This document shows positions 43,099 to 54,852 of a stretch of DNA of 64,000 nt, piece by piece. The stretch lies in assembly GCA_030278955.1 (NCBI GenBank), contig JAOANR010000008.1:42081301-42145300 (forward strand). Direction: 5' to 3'. The stretch is from Hygrophila difformis. Its lineage: Eukaryota; Streptophyta; Magnoliopsida; Lamiales; Acanthaceae. The notes below the pieces were generated by a model that made no database searches, was not told the DNA's origin, and saw only the letters and a list, made by a program, of their open reading frames with translations. A program made the position numbers and the translations under genes. Every line of letters starts with the position of its first letter. Within the stretch, counting starts at the first letter, position 1.

Positions 43099-46000
43099 TT
43101 ATGTCCCCATAACTGTGGTCGGGTTGTCTTGGAAGAGGGTAGGGTAACGTTGCCTCATGTCGGCTTCCAATTCCCAGGTCGCCGTTTCCGTCTCGTGGTT
43201 GGACCACAGGACCTTGACCATCTTTACAGCTTTATTCCTTGTCACCCTTTCCTTGTAGTCGAGTATTTGCACCGGGGTTTCTTCATAGGTCAAGTCATCA
43301 TCCAATTCGATTACGTCCGGTTGGAGTACATGCGACGTGTCGGGCACATACTTCTTTAGTTGGGAGACGTGGAACACGTTATGGACGCGTGCTAGTTGGG
43401 GCGGCAGTGCTAGCCGGTACGCTAGATTCCCCACTCTCTCGAGGATCTCATATGGCCCTATGTATCGTGGGCTCAGCTTCCCTCGCTTGCCAAAGCGCAT
43501 TACGCCCTTCATCGGTGAGACTTTCAGCATGACCTTGTCACCGACTTGGAATTCCAAGTCCTGCCATCTCACGTCCGCATAGCTCTTTTGCCGGTCCTGA
43601 GCGGCTCTCATCTTCCCCTGGATGACCTTAACTTGCTGAGCCATGTCCTCCACCAGTTGTGGCCCTACTGTCATTATTCGATCGTTCTCTTCCCAACTCA
43701 ATGGGCTCCGGCATCTTCGTCCATACAGTGCCTCGAAGGGCGCCATGCCGATGCTCGCATGGTAACTGTTGTTATAGGAGAACTCGATCAAGGGTAAATG
43801 GTGCTCCCAACTTCCCTTGAATTCCAACACACAAGCCCTCAACATGTCCTCCAGCGTTTGTATTGTTCGCTCCGTCTGTCCATCCGTCATAGGGTGGAAC
43901 GCCGTACTCATTTTTATCTGCGTCCCCAGAGCTTCTTGCAGCTTGGTCCAAAACTGGGAGACGAATCTGCTATCCCTATCCGAGATGATGTCGTGCGGCA
44001 CCCCGTGCCGGCGTACCACATTGTCTACATATGCTCTTGCTAGTTGGTCCATCGTCCAAGTGTCCTTCATCGGGATGAAGATGGCGGCCTTCGTTAACCT
44101 ATCCACGATCACCCAGATCTTATTCATCCCCTTTGGCGAACGTGGTAACCCTGAAACGAAATCCATGGAGATACTGTCCCACTTCCAGCTTGGGATCTCC
44201 AGTGGTTGCATTAATCCTAAGGGCTTTTGCCGTACTGCCTTGATCTTCTGGCAGGTAAGGCACCTTGCCACGAACTCGGCCACCTCTCTCTTCATGTTCG
44301 GCCACCAATAATTTTTCTTCAAGTCCTTGTATAGCTTATCCCCTCCGGGGTGAACCGAGTAGGGGGTGCTATGGCCTTCCTCCATCACCTTCTTCTTCAG
44401 ATCCGCGGACTCCCGCGGTATACACCATCTTCCCCTGAAGCGGATGCTCCCGTCCTCGTGAATCTTGAAATCCACTGCCTTTCCTTCGACGATGCTTCTC
44501 CTTATTTCCTCCAACTTTTCGTCACTCGACTGGGCGAGTCGTATCTCCTCGAATACGGTAGGGCTTACTACCATCGTGTTGGCGACCTCGGTTGCCGTAC
44601 CGGGATGCACCAGTTCCAGGCTTAATTTCGCCAAATCTCTGTACAATTCGGCCGGTATCACTAGTGAGTTCGTGACGTGTTGCGTCTTCCGACTCAAGGT
44701 GTCGGCCACGACGTTGGCCTTGCCCTCGTGATACGCGACTTCCAGGTCATAATCTTTGATCAGTTCCAACCACCTCCTCTGCCTCAAGTTCAGTTCTCTT
44801 TGCGTGAATATGTACTTGAGGCTCTTATGGTCGGTGAACATCCGACACTTCCGCCCATAGAGATAGTGTCTCCAAATTTTCAGGGCGAACACGACCGCGG
44901 CCAGTTCGAGGTCGTGCGTCGGATAGTTTTGCTCGTGTGGTTTCAGCTGTCGTGATGCGTACGCTATGACTCTTTGATCCTGCATCAGTACGCATCCCAG
45001 TCCTTCTCTCGAGGCGTCGCTATACACCTCGAAGTCTCCATTCTCTGATGGTAACGCCAACACCGGCGCCGTGGTAAGTCGTTTCTTCAGCTCCTGGAAT
45101 GCGGCTTCGCACTCGTTAGTCCAGTCGTACTTCACCCCCTTTTTCAGCAGTTGGGTCAATGGGCGGGCGATTTTGGAGAAGTCTTGGACAAATCGCCTGT
45201 AGTAGCCCGCCAGTCCGAGGAAACTTCTTATCTCCGTTGGGCTCTTCGGTGGTACCCACTCGGTCACCGCCGAGACCTTTGCCGGGTCTACCGCCACTCC
45301 GCTGGCGGATACGATATGCCCAAGGAATGTTACTTCCCTCAGCCAGAAGTCGCATTTGGACAACTTCCCGTATAGCTGATTTTCTCGGAGGATCCTCAGC
45401 ACTTTATGTAAGTGCTCGGAATGTTCTTCCTCGTCCCTTGAGTAGACCAAGATGTCGTCTATGAATACCACTACGCATTGATCTAATAGTCCTCGGAACA
45501 CGTTGTTCATGAGGTTCATGAACATTGCCGGGGCGTTCGTTAACCCGAATGACAGTACTGTGAATTCGTAGTGTCCATAGCGAGTCCTGAACGCTGTCTT
45601 TGGGATGTCCTTCTCAGCAATTCGCAGCTGATGATATCCCGAACGCAGGTCGATCTTGGAGAACACAGTAGCTCCCTTCAGCTGGTCGAACAGATCCTCG
45701 ATTCTGGGCAACGGGTACTTGTTCTTGATAGTGACTTGATTAAGTCCTCTATAGTCGATACACAGTCGCAAGCTCCCATCCTTCTTCTTGACGAACAAGA
45801 CCGGTGCTCCCCATGGAGACGTGCTCGGTCTGATATATCCCTTTCCCAGCAATTCTTCGAGCTGTTCCTTTAGCTCCTTCATCTCCGGCGGTGCCATGCG
45901 GTAAGGAGTCTTTGAGACAGGTTCCGTTCCCGGGATGAGATCTATGGTGAACTCGAGATCCCTCTCAGGGGGCATGCCGGGAACGTCTTCTGGAAACACA

Positions 46001-46212
46001 TCCGGGTACTCTCTCACCACCGGAATGTTGTCTATCTTTACTCCTTCAGCCTCGAGGTTGTGAACGTAGCACGCGTATAGCGCGTGGCCCTTACGCATTA
46101 GGCTACATAACCCTAGGACGTTGACTATCTTGTTAGATTTCTTAGGGGGTTGAGAGTAGAAGATGACTCTTTTCCCCTGCTTTTCGACAGCGTGATCTTT
46201 TGCTTTTGGCAC
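43099..46212 (-). CDS. pol: pol of element D: RT, RNase H, integrase, chromodomain
   Basis: Open over 1037 codons. RT lies at residues about 115-300 with FIDDILVYS at 250-258; connection and RNase H at 320-510 ([17 protein letters not shown]); integrase zinc finger His/His/Cys/Cys at 614-655; catalytic D684, D745 and E781; then the GPY-type region ([11 protein letters not shown]) and a chromodomain over the last 60 residues ([14 protein letters not shown]). Together these place it in the Tekay/Del chromoviruses. The chromodomain is thought to steer integration into heterochromatin. The frame overlaps gag-protease in the -1 frame, so the first ATG is unlikely to be a real start; a heptamer G GGA AAA in the overlap could give a -1 shift. 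No lesion seen. Confidence 0.95.
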   Translation of the reverse strand: MPKAKDHAVEKQGKRVIFYSQPPKKSNKIVNVLGLCSLMRKGHALYACYVHNLEAEGVKIDNIPVVREYPDVFPEDVPGMPPERDLEFTIDLIPGTEPVSKTPYRMAPPEMKELKEQLEELLGKGYIRPSTSPWGAPVLFVKKKDGSLRLCIDYRGLNQVTIKNKYPLPRIEDLFDQLKGATVFSKIDLRSGYHQLRIAEKDIPKTAFRTRYGHYEFTVLSFGLTNAPAMFMNLMNNVFRGLLDQCVVVFIDDILVYSRDEEEHSEHLHKVLRILRENQLYGKLSKCDFWLREVTFLGHIVSASGVAVDPAKVSAVTEWVPPKSPTEIRSFLGLAGYYRRFVQDFSKIARPLTQLLKKGVKYDWTNECEAAFQELKKRLTTAPVLALPSENGDFEVYSDASREGLGCVLMQDQRVIAYASRQLKPHEQNYPTHDLELAAVVFALKIWRHYLYGRKCRMFTDHKSLKYIFTQRELNLRQRRWLELIKDYDLEVAYHEGKANVVADTLSRKTQHVTNSLVIPAELYRDLAKLSLELVHPGTATEVANTMVVSPTVFEEIRLAQSSDEKLEEIRRSIVEGKAVDFKIHEDGSIRFRGRWCIPRESADLKKKVMEEGHSTPYSVHPGGDKLYKDLKKNYWWPNMKREVAEFVARCLTCQKIKAVRQKPLGLMQPLEIPSWKWDSISMDFVSGLPRSPKGMNKIWVIVDRLTKAAIFIPMKDTWTMDQLARAYVDNVVRRHGVPHDIISDRDSRFVSQFWTKLQEALGTQIKMSTAFHPMTDGQTERTIQTLEDMLRACVLEFKGSWEHHLPLIEFSYNNSYHASIGMAPFEALYGRRCRSPLSWEENDRIMTVGPQLVEDMAQQVKVIQGKMRAAQDRQKSYADVRWQDLEFQVGDKVMLKVSPMKGVMRFGKRGKLSPRYIGPYEILERVGNLAYRLALPPQLARVHNVFHVSQLKKYVPDTSHVLQPDVIELDDDLTYEETPVQILDYKERVTRNKAVKMVKVLWSNHETETATWELEADMRQRYPTLFQDNPTTVMGT

Positions 46213-47774
46213 TCGATCACGGCCTTATACCGGGTTAGCCAATCCATTCCTAGTATGACGTCAAAGTCTCTGACGTTGAACTCTACTAAGTTTGCGAAAA
46301 ACTCTACGTTCTTTATCACTATAGGTATTCCGTTGTAGCGTTTAGAGCATGCTATTACTTCTCCAGAGGGCAGTTGGATGCCTAAGCTAATTATCTCGCA
46401 CTTAGGTAGATCTAGTTCAGTTACGACCCTCGAAGATACAATCGAACAACTGGCTCCGGAATCAAATAAAACTCTAAGTGGAGTACTTAGGACATGGAAA
46501 GTACCTGCCATCACGTCACCCTGCGCGGGTATGTCAGCCTGGTTGATCACGTTCAACCTCCCCATCGGCCTCCCTTGATTAGCTGGCTGGTTTTGATTTG
46601 GGTTTGCGTCTTGCTGCTGGTTTGGAGGGCGTTGGTTCGGGTTTGGAGGAGGCCGATATCCTTGATTGTTGCCGTTCCTACCTCCCTGGTTGAACGGCTC
46701 GTTAGGTCCAATGACCAAGTTTTCTCTCTTTGTGATGTTCTCAAGTCGGGTTCGACATTCCTCCCTCCGATGGCCAATTCGGCCGCACCGGAAGCACTCG
46801 CCCATCTGAGGACATCTCCTTACCAGGTGCGGCCGGCCACACCTTGGGCACGGCGGCACTCGTCCTCCTTGGTTAACATTTCGATCGTTGTTGTTCTGAG
46901 CGTTCCCGTTCGGGCCTCGCCGAAAGTTGTCCCCGCCAGTAGTGTTGCTTGTCCTGTTATCCCTGTTCCTCTTGTCTGGTCCTTGCGCCCCGCGGCTAGA
47001 TTCCCCAGCAGCCTTCCTCTTTAGCTGTTGCACTCGTGCTACTGCTACTGCCCGATCGTAGACAGATTGCAAGTCCGGGTAGTTAACTCCAGTGATCACC
47101 TCCCGAATTGACAAGTTCAATCCCATTTCAAACTTTTGCGCCTTCTCCCCGTCCGTAGGTACCATCCTGGGCGCAAATCTCACCAACTCCTTAAACCGTG
47201 CATAGTATTCTTGAACAGATTTCTCTCCTTGCTTCAGGGATGAGAACTCCTCGTACAGTGCCGCCTTGGTACTCATCGGGTAGAAGCGCTCACGGAGTAA
47301 CTCCATGAACTCGTTCCACGAGTAAGGTTCATCATCCTCTGCCAGCTTCCCCTGGGTAGCCTGCCACCAGTCGTCGGCCTCGCCACCCAGATAGTACGAG
47401 GCCACGTGGACCTTCTCCCCCTCCGGGCATCTCACCGCCTTTAGCAATTTGTCGAAGGTTCTCAACCATTCTTCCAGCTTAGCGGGGTCTTCCTCCCCGA
47501 CGTAGTAAGGAGGCCGGTAGGGGTTCACCGCAGCCAAGTAGTTGATCCTCGCTTCCGGTGGTGGCGCCGCGGCAGCTCCACCCTGGTTAACGTAAGCATT
47601 ACCCAGTGCGATTAGTAATTCTTCCATATTCCTCATTCGCTCTTCCGCAGGGTTGGGCATCGGTCCTGCCGGGTTCGGCATCTCCGCGTTAGGCGCCTGC
47701 TCATTGGGTTGTCCCGGCGTGCCGTGGGTGTTGGGGGTGGCAGGGAAGGTCCTTGGTCGTCCTCGGGGTGCCAT
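46125..47774 (-). CDS. gag: gag-protease of element D, 549 aa
   Basis: Starts [11 protein letters not shown] at 47774, an ATG conserved in A and, in altered form, in C. The gag core runs over residues about 90-250 ([23 protein letters not shown]). Two zinc knuckles follow ([27 protein letters not shown]), then a Gln/Asn/Pro linker and the aspartic protease ([24 protein letters not shown]). The last 15 or so codons run past the protease into out-of-frame pol sequence, so the natural product probably ends or shifts frame near 46170. Confidence 0.93.
   Translation of the reverse strand: MAPRGRPRTFPATPNTHGTPGQPNEQAPNAEMPNPAGPMPNPAEERMRNMEELLIALGNAYVNQGGAAAAPPPEARINYLAAVNPYRPPYYVGEEDPAKLEEWLRTFDKLLKAVRCPEGEKVHVASYYLGGEADDWWQATQGKLAEDDEPYSWNEFMELLRERFYPMSTKAALYEEFSSLKQGEKSVQEYYARFKELVRFAPRMVPTDGEKAQKFEMGLNLSIREVITGVNYPDLQSVYDRAVAVARVQQLKRKAAGESSRGAQGPDKRNRDNRTSNTTGGDNFRRGPNGNAQNNNDRNVNQGGRVPPCPRCGRPHLVRRCPQMGECFRCGRIGHRREECRTRLENITKRENLVIGPNEPFNQGGRNGNNQGYRPPPNPNQRPPNQQQDANPNQNQPANQGRPMGRLNVINQADIPAQGDVMAGTFHVLSTPLRVLFDSGASCSIVSSRVVTELDLPKCEIISLGIQLPSGEVIACSKRYNGIPIVIKNVEFFANLVEFNVRDFDVILGMDWLTRYKAVIECQKQKITLSKSRGKESSSTLNPLRNLTR
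46170..46176 (-). promoter_or_regulatory. Candidate -1 frameshift heptamer between gag-protease and pol (D)
   Basis: In the gag frame the sequence reads G GGA AAA; a -1 slip re-pairs as GGG AAA and enters the pol frame exactly. It fits the X XXY YYZ rule. No downstream pseudoknot was worked out. A plain one-base deletion is the alternative. Confidence 0.45.
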
Positions 47775-48128
47775 CCTGTTACAACCAAGGAAGGTGTAAA
47801 GTTCAGGGAGATTCGATAAAATGTGGGAAAAAGGGTTTTGCTGAATTGTATGGTGCTTATCAGGAGTTGGTCAGTATTTGCATTTATTCATTCAGTCGTT
47901 TAGGGTTTTAGGGTTTGAGGTACTTGTCGATTTGTTATGCAGAAATAGACGCGTTGTCTGTCTGTCGGCGTTTTGATAAGATATAAAGATGGTGTATAAA
48001 ATAAGTGTTTGTGACTTTATTGCCCAGTAGAAGTTTTTGTTTCGGTACAAACGACAAGTAGCAAAGATCCTGAAAATAGTTCGGGAAAATAGAAAAGGAG
48101 CACAATAGGAATAATGTATCAAAAATCT
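47775..48128 (-). other. Spacer between accessory ORF and gag in element D
   Basis: About 350 bases with no ORF of note; pyrimidine-rich near 48090. The equivalent in A is 6089-6520, where a similar spacer is preserved. Confidence 0.6.
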
Positions 48129-48656
48129 CTAATCCTGAGAAGGGTAGGTGGTCGGGTCCTCCATGGGGTCATCCTCTTCACTCGATTCCTCGATGGTGCC
48201 CGTGCCAAGGGGCCCATGGAACACTGGGCTGGCTGGCCAACTGGGCCCAGCAGCAGGAGCAGGATCAACGATAGCAACTGGAGTTTGGACGGCTGCAGGG
48301 ACAGTGACAGGATCAATAACGAGGCTAGTTACAGGAGGAGTTCCCGGGTTGAGAGGGGCAGGTGGAAACAGATCATCCTTCAGGTGATGCAGTTGATGTC
48401 CCAAGACCCCTGCTTGGGTCTCTACGTCGTCAATCTGGGTCCGAAGCTCAGTCTCGCGGGTCTGGAGTTCGTTGATTTGGATTTGGAGTTGGGTTATATC
48501 TTGATGTCCCGCTTGGCCCAGATTAGTTAGGTGGCCCAAGTTAGCTTCCATTTGTTCTACCCTTAGTCTGAAGTTGTTCACGTTTTGAGGAGATTCGAGG
48601 TATGCTTCAATCAACCTCATTAGTAGGTTGATCATGTTCACGTTTGGGGAAGCCAT
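48129..48656 (-). CDS. Accessory 5' ORF of element D, coiled-coil protein, 175 aa
   Basis: The frame follows the leader and precedes gag in the same direction. It begins MASPNVNMINLLMRLIEAYL, has a heptad-rich segment (QLQIQINELQTRETELRTQ) at about 56-74, a Pro/Val/Ala-rich middle, and an acidic end (EESSEEDDPMED). It matches the A copy (5561-6088) along its full length with mostly conservative changes and no indel. No known domain is recognised. Being first on the transcript, it would be translated from the spliced leader before gag, so gag would need reinitiation, another splice or an internal start. Confidence 0.8.
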   Translation of the reverse strand: MASPNVNMINLLMRLIEAYLESPQNVNNFRLRVEQMEANLGHLTNLGQAGHQDITQLQIQINELQTRETELRTQIDDVETQAGVLGHQLHHLKDDLFPPAPLNPGTPPVTSLVIDPVTVPAAVQTPVAIVDPAPAAGPSWPASPVFHGPLGTGTIEESSEEDDPMEDPTTYPSQD

Positions 48657-48985
48657 CTATTGTTAACAAGGTAGGTTAAAGTTAGACGTTTTTCCGGCAA
48701 GGTTAAGATATGCACAAATTTAAATCTATATGCAACATGCAAGTGCAAGTCCCTTCCCCAAAAAAAATTTAGTTTGTTTTAAAATAAATTGCTAAAGGTT
48801 GGGCCTCTATAGTGGGCCAAAATTTAATATTTCTTTGGCTAAGATTTTGGGCTATGTAAAAAGGATTATAGACTTTTGGGTAAAAAATAATACTAGTAGT
48901 CAAAATAAATAATTAAAAGAAATATCACTTGGGTTTTAAAATAATGGTTTAAAATAATAGTAGTAGCTTCAAAAAAATTTTCCGG

Positions 48986-48997
48986 GCTCTGATACCA
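48986..48997 (-). other. Primer binding site of element D, initiator-Met tRNA
   Basis: TGGTATCAGAGC on the minus strand, three bases from the LTR end at 49001. Confidence 0.93.
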
Positions 48998-49340
48998 ACT
49001 TGTAACACCCCGGATTTGATAACCCAGGCCGGGATGTCACCGCCGCATCTCCCTAGCAAGACACGGCTTCCCGAGCTCGCTAAGGAAATGCAAGGCTTGT
49101 GGGTATGTAAAAGATTTAAAACATTTCAAGATTTAGTCCGGAAATTTATAATACTTAATACGATAGTAGTAATCATCATGCGCGAAAAATAAATAGAGTA
49201 AGTGCAGCGGAAAGTAAATCACGGCCAACATGGCCAAATCCTCGGGTTTAACAGACCCGGTAAAAACAGTACGATGCAGAATTTAAAATGTCCGTTATGA
49301 TTTCCCCCAAGTGCATATGCAATGCGCCACTCGACATACT

Positions 49341-50788
49341 CTGTAAAAAAAAAGGAAAATGACAACGGTTGTCAGTATAAAAATATACTGAGTAAGTTAA
49401 TCCCTAACTAACAAATAAAAGGGGTTACAAGTGTTTAAACTAAAGATTTCGCTTACCGTACGAGAATTAAAAATACATAATTTATTAGCAGCGGAAAAAC
49501 ATGATTAAAGGGCTTAATCTTAAAAGTGTAATTTAAAGCATAATTTAAGATGCATAAACTTTAAATACATAATTAAAGACATGATAAATACGATTTAAGC
49601 ATAATGAAACACTCACACAAGTCTTTTACTTTTCATCCCGTAGACTAAGAAGAGGACACCATACCGGGAGATCACTAACGAGGCAGTCTCAAAGATAGTA
49701 GGACCACTAACGAGGCGATCCAAAAAGATAGTAGGACCACTAACGAGGCGATCCACAAATACAGCGCGCGAGATCACTAACGAGGCAATCTCAGATAGTA
49801 AGGAGACCACTAACGAGGCAGTCTCAAAGATAATGATAGTATGAAGATCGGCTCAGCCTAGTGAACGGGATTTTTCGAAAGTTCGTATTTCAAAGTTATC
49901 AAATGGTCGATATCGCGTTTTCATAGTTCGAGTTTTCTCAAGTTCGAAAAATCCTATTCGAGGCAGTTTACGCCTTTCTTAATCAAAAATTCGTCTTTTC
50001 TCCAAAAATTCTGAAATTTTTACAGTAATTCAAAAACACACACACGAACAACTTTCATGTTTTAAGTTTTTGGAAATAAGGTTCCGAAGCGAGTCGAAAT
50101 TCGAGTTTATTGCATGGAATAATTTCTGTCTTAAAAACTGTTTTCGTCACAGGTTCGTGCAACGCCGATTAAAAATTCATTTCAAAACCAATCGGTGTGA
50201 AATTTTTACAGTAACTACACAACACGTTAAGGAACAACTTTCATGTTTTAAGAATTTGGAAATAATGAATTCTTGGTACTCAAAAATCGAGTGCAACTCA
50301 CTGCATACTCATGGCCCTTAAAACAATCTTAAAACAGTTCTGAAAATTTGGCCGTTTGGCATATCAAATTAACACCAAAGTCCGTGAAATTTAATATGCA
50401 TAATCTAGACACAATTATCTACAACTTTTGTTTAGGAATGCAAAGTTAAATCATTCGAAAAATGGGTGAAAAACATGCATCAAGTTGAATGTAGAAATCT
50501 GTCACAGTTTTAAAACGTTCGGGTTGTCACAGAACGTTTACGGCGTGATTTGGGATAGCAAAACTTAATGTCAACGGCTGAAATTTGGACACAAGATAGA
50601 TAAAGGTGTTAGGAACAACTTTTATGTTGAAAAGTTTTCGGTTTGAATTCCCGAAGGTCGAGTTTTAGGCGAGTCTTTAAAATTGGACGAAAATAGGGTT
50701 TTTGAAAACCGATTTTTGTTACAAGCCTATATCTCGAGATTTAAACAACAAACAACCACGAAAATTTGTGAGTAAGGTTTTAACTTAC
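49341..50788 (-). other. Putative LTR intron, D 5' LTR
   Basis: Donor GTAAGTTA from 50788, acceptor TTTTTTTACAG ending 49341, length 1448. Since this is the promoter-proximal LTR, the D transcript would carry this intron in its leader. Confidence 0.65.
49668..49825 (-). repeat. Hairpin array in D 5' LTR, five units
   Basis: Five CACTAACGAGGC units; four have matching arms and the first is the hybrid described for the LTR. Confidence 0.92.
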
Positions 50789-51701
50789 TTAGAATGATGA
50801 TAGGGTCGCTGGATTGGGTTTCCGGACGTCCTAGGGTCACGACGAACGGCCAACTTCTCCGATCGCTTTTTGTTCGTTTTCCGACGGGAAATCGTAGTAA
50901 GGAAAAAGGGTTAGAATATGAGTTTCTGAGATCTATGGACGAATTGAAACTTCTTACAATAGCTTACCAAGAGTCTAGAGGGCAGGGGCTTGTCCCGGTC
51001 GTCCCGTCGTCGCCGGAATACTCGCCGGAAAGTGGTGTCGAAGGAGTTTGAACTTGGAGAGGGAATTGAGGGTGGAGGCTTGAATGTTTTCTGAAAACCT
51101 AGGGTTTGGGGCGCCCCTAGGGTATTCTTAAGCCTTCCCCAAGGTTGAGATTCGATTGCCATGGTTAGGGGTGTTGTTTTTGGCAAGAAAATCGCCATGG
51201 AAGGAAAGTTTACACTTTCAGCACCTCTGGCGCGCTGGTGGCGCGCACCTAAGCTTTTGCCCGCGCGGAGCACGCGCGACCAGCCTGGAGTCGCGACGCC
51301 TTTGTCCGCGCGGTGGCCGCGCGGCGGCGCGCGGACAGCGCGGGCCGGCCGGACCGGCCGGTTCGGCGGTCCGCGTGTTCCGTCGGGTCTTCCCTCGCTT
51401 TCCCTTACCGGTTTTCTACGTGTTAGCTCGATTCCCTGGGTCGTCTCCGTTTCGGAATCTTCTCCTTAAACTTGCTACGAGTCCGGCTTATCGCTCGCAA
51501 CATTTCCGTGTCCTAATTAGCCTAGTCTAAATTGGTTCCGACTCCTCCTATCGTCCTTGTGATCTAATTCGTGATGTATTTTGTGATTTATTTCGTGACT
51601 GAACTTAGAAATTAGTTCCAAGCTGCCTACGTACCCTGTGAAGGGATCAAGTCATGACGTAGTTCAAAACAATTTGAATTTGTTTTTCCTCGGGTGTTAC
51701 A

Positions 51702-52254
51702 AAACCCTATCAGATTCGCGAAGAATTCAGTGTTTTTAATTACTATCGGGATCACGTCGTATCGTTTAGAGCACGACACCACTTTACCTGATGATAATTG
51801 GATTCCGAAGTTAATGTCCTTAGGCGCTGGTAGATCTAACGCAAAAAAAAATTCTCGTGGAAATTAAAGAGCAACTTGCGCCCGAATCGAACAAAACTCT
51901 GACAGATACGCTAAGCACATGTGATCAGGATCTAAGACCAAGGATAAATTAGCCTCAGGCTAGCGCTCCTAAGTCAAGGTCAAGCCGAATAAGAATGCTA
52001 TCTAACAAGACAAGGGATATTTTCGTTTAAATAATGATTGTATGCAAATGCATCTCCCCCCTCAAAAAAAATATTTATGTATTTTTCAAGACTTGTCGGA
52101 ATAATTGTTATATAATTCCCATGGGTTTTAACATAAAATTCCTTTCCATGGAAATAATACGTTAAAATATTTAAAAAAATATTTAAAATTTTGGGCCTCT
52201 ATATTGGGCCGAAAATTAATAGATTTAAAAATTTTCCGGGCTCTGATACCACTT
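51702..52254 (-). mobile_element. Derivative B unit 2, 5' internal part
   Basis: Continues the B unit 2 sequence from 40302-40315 across element D. Minus-strand order: primer site (about 52240-52251), leader of about 240 bases, then protease beginning just before FDSGAS with no gag between, and IPIVIKNTEFFANL. One small indel in a run of A (about 51843-51851) shifts the protease frame. Confidence 0.85.
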
Positions 52255-52587
52255 TGTAACACCCCGGATTTGATAACCCAGGCCGGGATGTCACCGCCAC
52301 ACCTTCCCAAGCAAGACACGAACCATTTCGAGCTCACTTGAGAAGATGCTACGGCTAAGTTGTATCAATATTTTAAAATATTTAAAACCAATCAAAGAGT
52401 GCCCGAACTTAAATCAGAGTAAAATCGAACATGCATCATTTAAAATAGTGCGGAAGCTAAAATAGGGCCAAAACATTCGGCCAAAACAAGACCAGAGTCT
52501 CAGTGCAGAATTTAAATAAATTAAAAATGCGACAAGTCTTCATAAGAATAATCCCATCCCATCGTGCAAATGCTCACCCTGCGAAAT

Positions 52588-54045
52588 CTGAGGAAAAATA
52601 GAAACAACAACTTATCAGTACAAAAGGTACTGCGTAAGTTAATATATAGCACAATGAATTTTAAAGATTTTAGAAGAATATATAAAAACAAATGGATTTT
52701 TAATTAAAAAGGAAGGACAATTAGAAATAATTTTTCCGAAGCCTCTTACGCTTTGCCACACAAATAAATTACCATTGTTCATTTTGATCGAGAATAACCA
52801 TTCTTGGGGAATCAAACCCACAAGAGCTTAAGCACATTATTTTATCATTGTTTGTTTTGATCGAGGACATCCAAATTACCCGCTTGGGCGCTTATGTCCA
52901 CAAGCCGTCGGTATCAACAATCCTGGGCCGGAGCCTTTTCAGATCAACATCCGCTTGGGCGCTTATGTCCACAAGCCGACGATAATAACGATTCTAGGCT
53001 CATGCCCTTTCGAATCAACCCACCTCTGGGACTCGTACCCACGAGGGATGTGAAAGCAGTGACCCTATACAGACCACTCCGGAGCCCTAGATAACCCATA
53101 CGGATACATCTAGGAGTATAGACTCTTACTAACACGAAACCATAATATCATTTGCGCCGTTTTGGCCACAAAAAGAGGGGGCGGCCCAACGAGCTCACGC
53201 CAAGTGCACTTGCCCTCTAACACATTGGGCATCCCACTCGATCAAAACTTACAAGGTTTCAAAACCACATTTTTATCATTTCATAATATCACCACATATC
53301 CAGATTTCATATATATCAAAACCGAGTAACAATCGACTCTTAGTTCATCGAATATACAAAATAGATTTTACCGATTAAAAGTGACACTGTGGCAGTTTCC
53401 AAAATCGCATTTAAAAATGCAGCAAACTATTTTTAAAAATTCTGGAAAAATTACAGTGGCTAGGAAACATCAAAATAAGCATTTTTCATAGAAATAGCCA
53501 TCTCAAAATTCGGACTCTAAACTGGCCATTTTAACCGATTTCAGAAAGCTATTGATTTACCATTTTACATGCTTCAGTATATTCGACCACAGTGAGTTCA
53601 AAAATTCATAACAATTTAAAACATGCTCCAAAATTCATGAAATTTTACAGGGATGATCTAGGCACATAATGGAACAATTCTTATGAAGACTTCAAACACG
53701 AAAAACTATCATAGGCAGGGTGAAACGAGCAAACAAAATCTGATCCCATACGAACACCAACACTGGCAGCAGATATATGCAGAATACCAGATTCGATTTT
53801 GATGACCAAATCATGTCCAAAAATTATGAAAATTTACAGAGAGCATATTTAGAATGTTAGGAACATTTTTCATTTAGAAAAGGTTTTCCAAAAACATGCG
53901 GATCTAAGTCGAATTCGTGGAACTTCACAAACTAGTCATGTAGAAAACCCTAGTGACAGATTTGCTAACGAATGGAAATTGGTCTATAACTCGGTTGGAT
54001 CTCAACCAAAACCTCTAAAAATCGGCGTGCACAATGCTAACTTAC
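52588..54045 (-). other. Putative LTR intron, B LTR (right)
   Basis: Donor GTAAGTTA from 54045, TACTGAT branch-like motif, acceptor TTTTTCCTCAG ending 52588, length 1458, the same as in the left B LTR. Confidence 0.6.
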
Positions 54046-54673
54046 TTCTTAGCAGATTAGTGGTGTAAATCCTTCGAGTTGAATCGTCCAAGGTCGTCCT
54101 CAACCACACCACAGCCTGCAATGTCGAAACACCGTTCGAGTGGCGGGTTTTTCTCTAGTCGTGTGGAAGATTTCAGATTGTGACTACTAAATTTGAGTTT
54201 ATTGACAATAGAAAGGAGTGAGGAGGGATGATTACTTACTGGGTTTAGTGATCGGAGTTGGGTAATTTGAGAACTTGAAGCCTATGTCTGTCCACAGCAA
54301 CACCTTCTCACCAAGGCACTCTACAACTCACTCACAAGAACTACTGTATGGGCTGGAGAATGTTGTTGAGTGTGAAGGCAGGGAAAATACAATGATCTTG
54401 CCTATATTCTGAAATTTGAACGGCAGTGGTGGAATTTGAAGTGTCATTGCTTTCATTAGCCATAAACAAGTTTTATTACCCACTAATTTCCCTTAATCAA
54501 TTACTTAGTGCATAGAATCCTCAAATCTGCCGTTGCATGCCATCCATTTGCTATAATTCATTCAATCTCAATTGCCAAATCCTATCCAAAGTCCATTTCT
54601 CCAAATTATAAGAGAGTCCCACAAATATGTATATTACTAGTTATTAATACCATAAAAAGTTTTAAATTACCAA

Positions 54674-54676
54674 ATG

Positions 54677-54721
<45 letters not shown>

Positions 54722-54723
54722 AT

Positions 54724-54786
<63 letters not shown>

Positions 54787-54808
54787 CATCATCATCATCA
54801 TCATCATC
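54674..54808. repeat. (ATT)n followed by (AAT)n and (ATC)n microsatellite
   Basis: An ATT run followed by an AAT run is self-complementary and could form a long hairpin. The reading frame of repeated Ile over it is not a gene. Confidence 0.95.
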
Positions 54809-54852
54809 TTGGGTGTGGTGGAATTCATTTGGGTAATTTCTTGGGTATTACA

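Larger units (their letters stand above)
40316..51701 (-). mobile_element. Element D: complete Tekay-like chromovirus, TSD AAACC
   Basis: LTRs 40316-43075 (2760 bp) and 49001-51701 (2701 bp) are nearly identical; AAACC flanks both ends (40311-40315, 51702-51706). Minus-strand order: primer site, leader, accessory ORF, gag-protease, RT-RNase H-integrase-chromodomain, polypurine tract. The long pol frame is unbroken. The site before insertion can be rebuilt from B unit 1 at 9523-9545. Confidence 0.96.
49001..51701 (-). repeat. 5' LTR of element D
   Basis: 2701 bp, nearly identical to the 3' LTR outside a 59-bp loss in the hairpin array. The first array unit is a hybrid (GAGAT left arm, GTCTC right arm), showing that the loss joined two units. 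Confidence 0.95.
52255..54852 (-). mobile_element. 5' LTR of derivative B unit 2
   Basis: 2598 bp with TGTAATACCC and GGTGTTACA ends on the minus strand. It borders element A pol sequence at 54853; CGCAC there is the likely right copy of the target duplication, the left copy having been deleted. It contains a four-unit hairpin array at 52803-53056. Confidence 0.88.
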
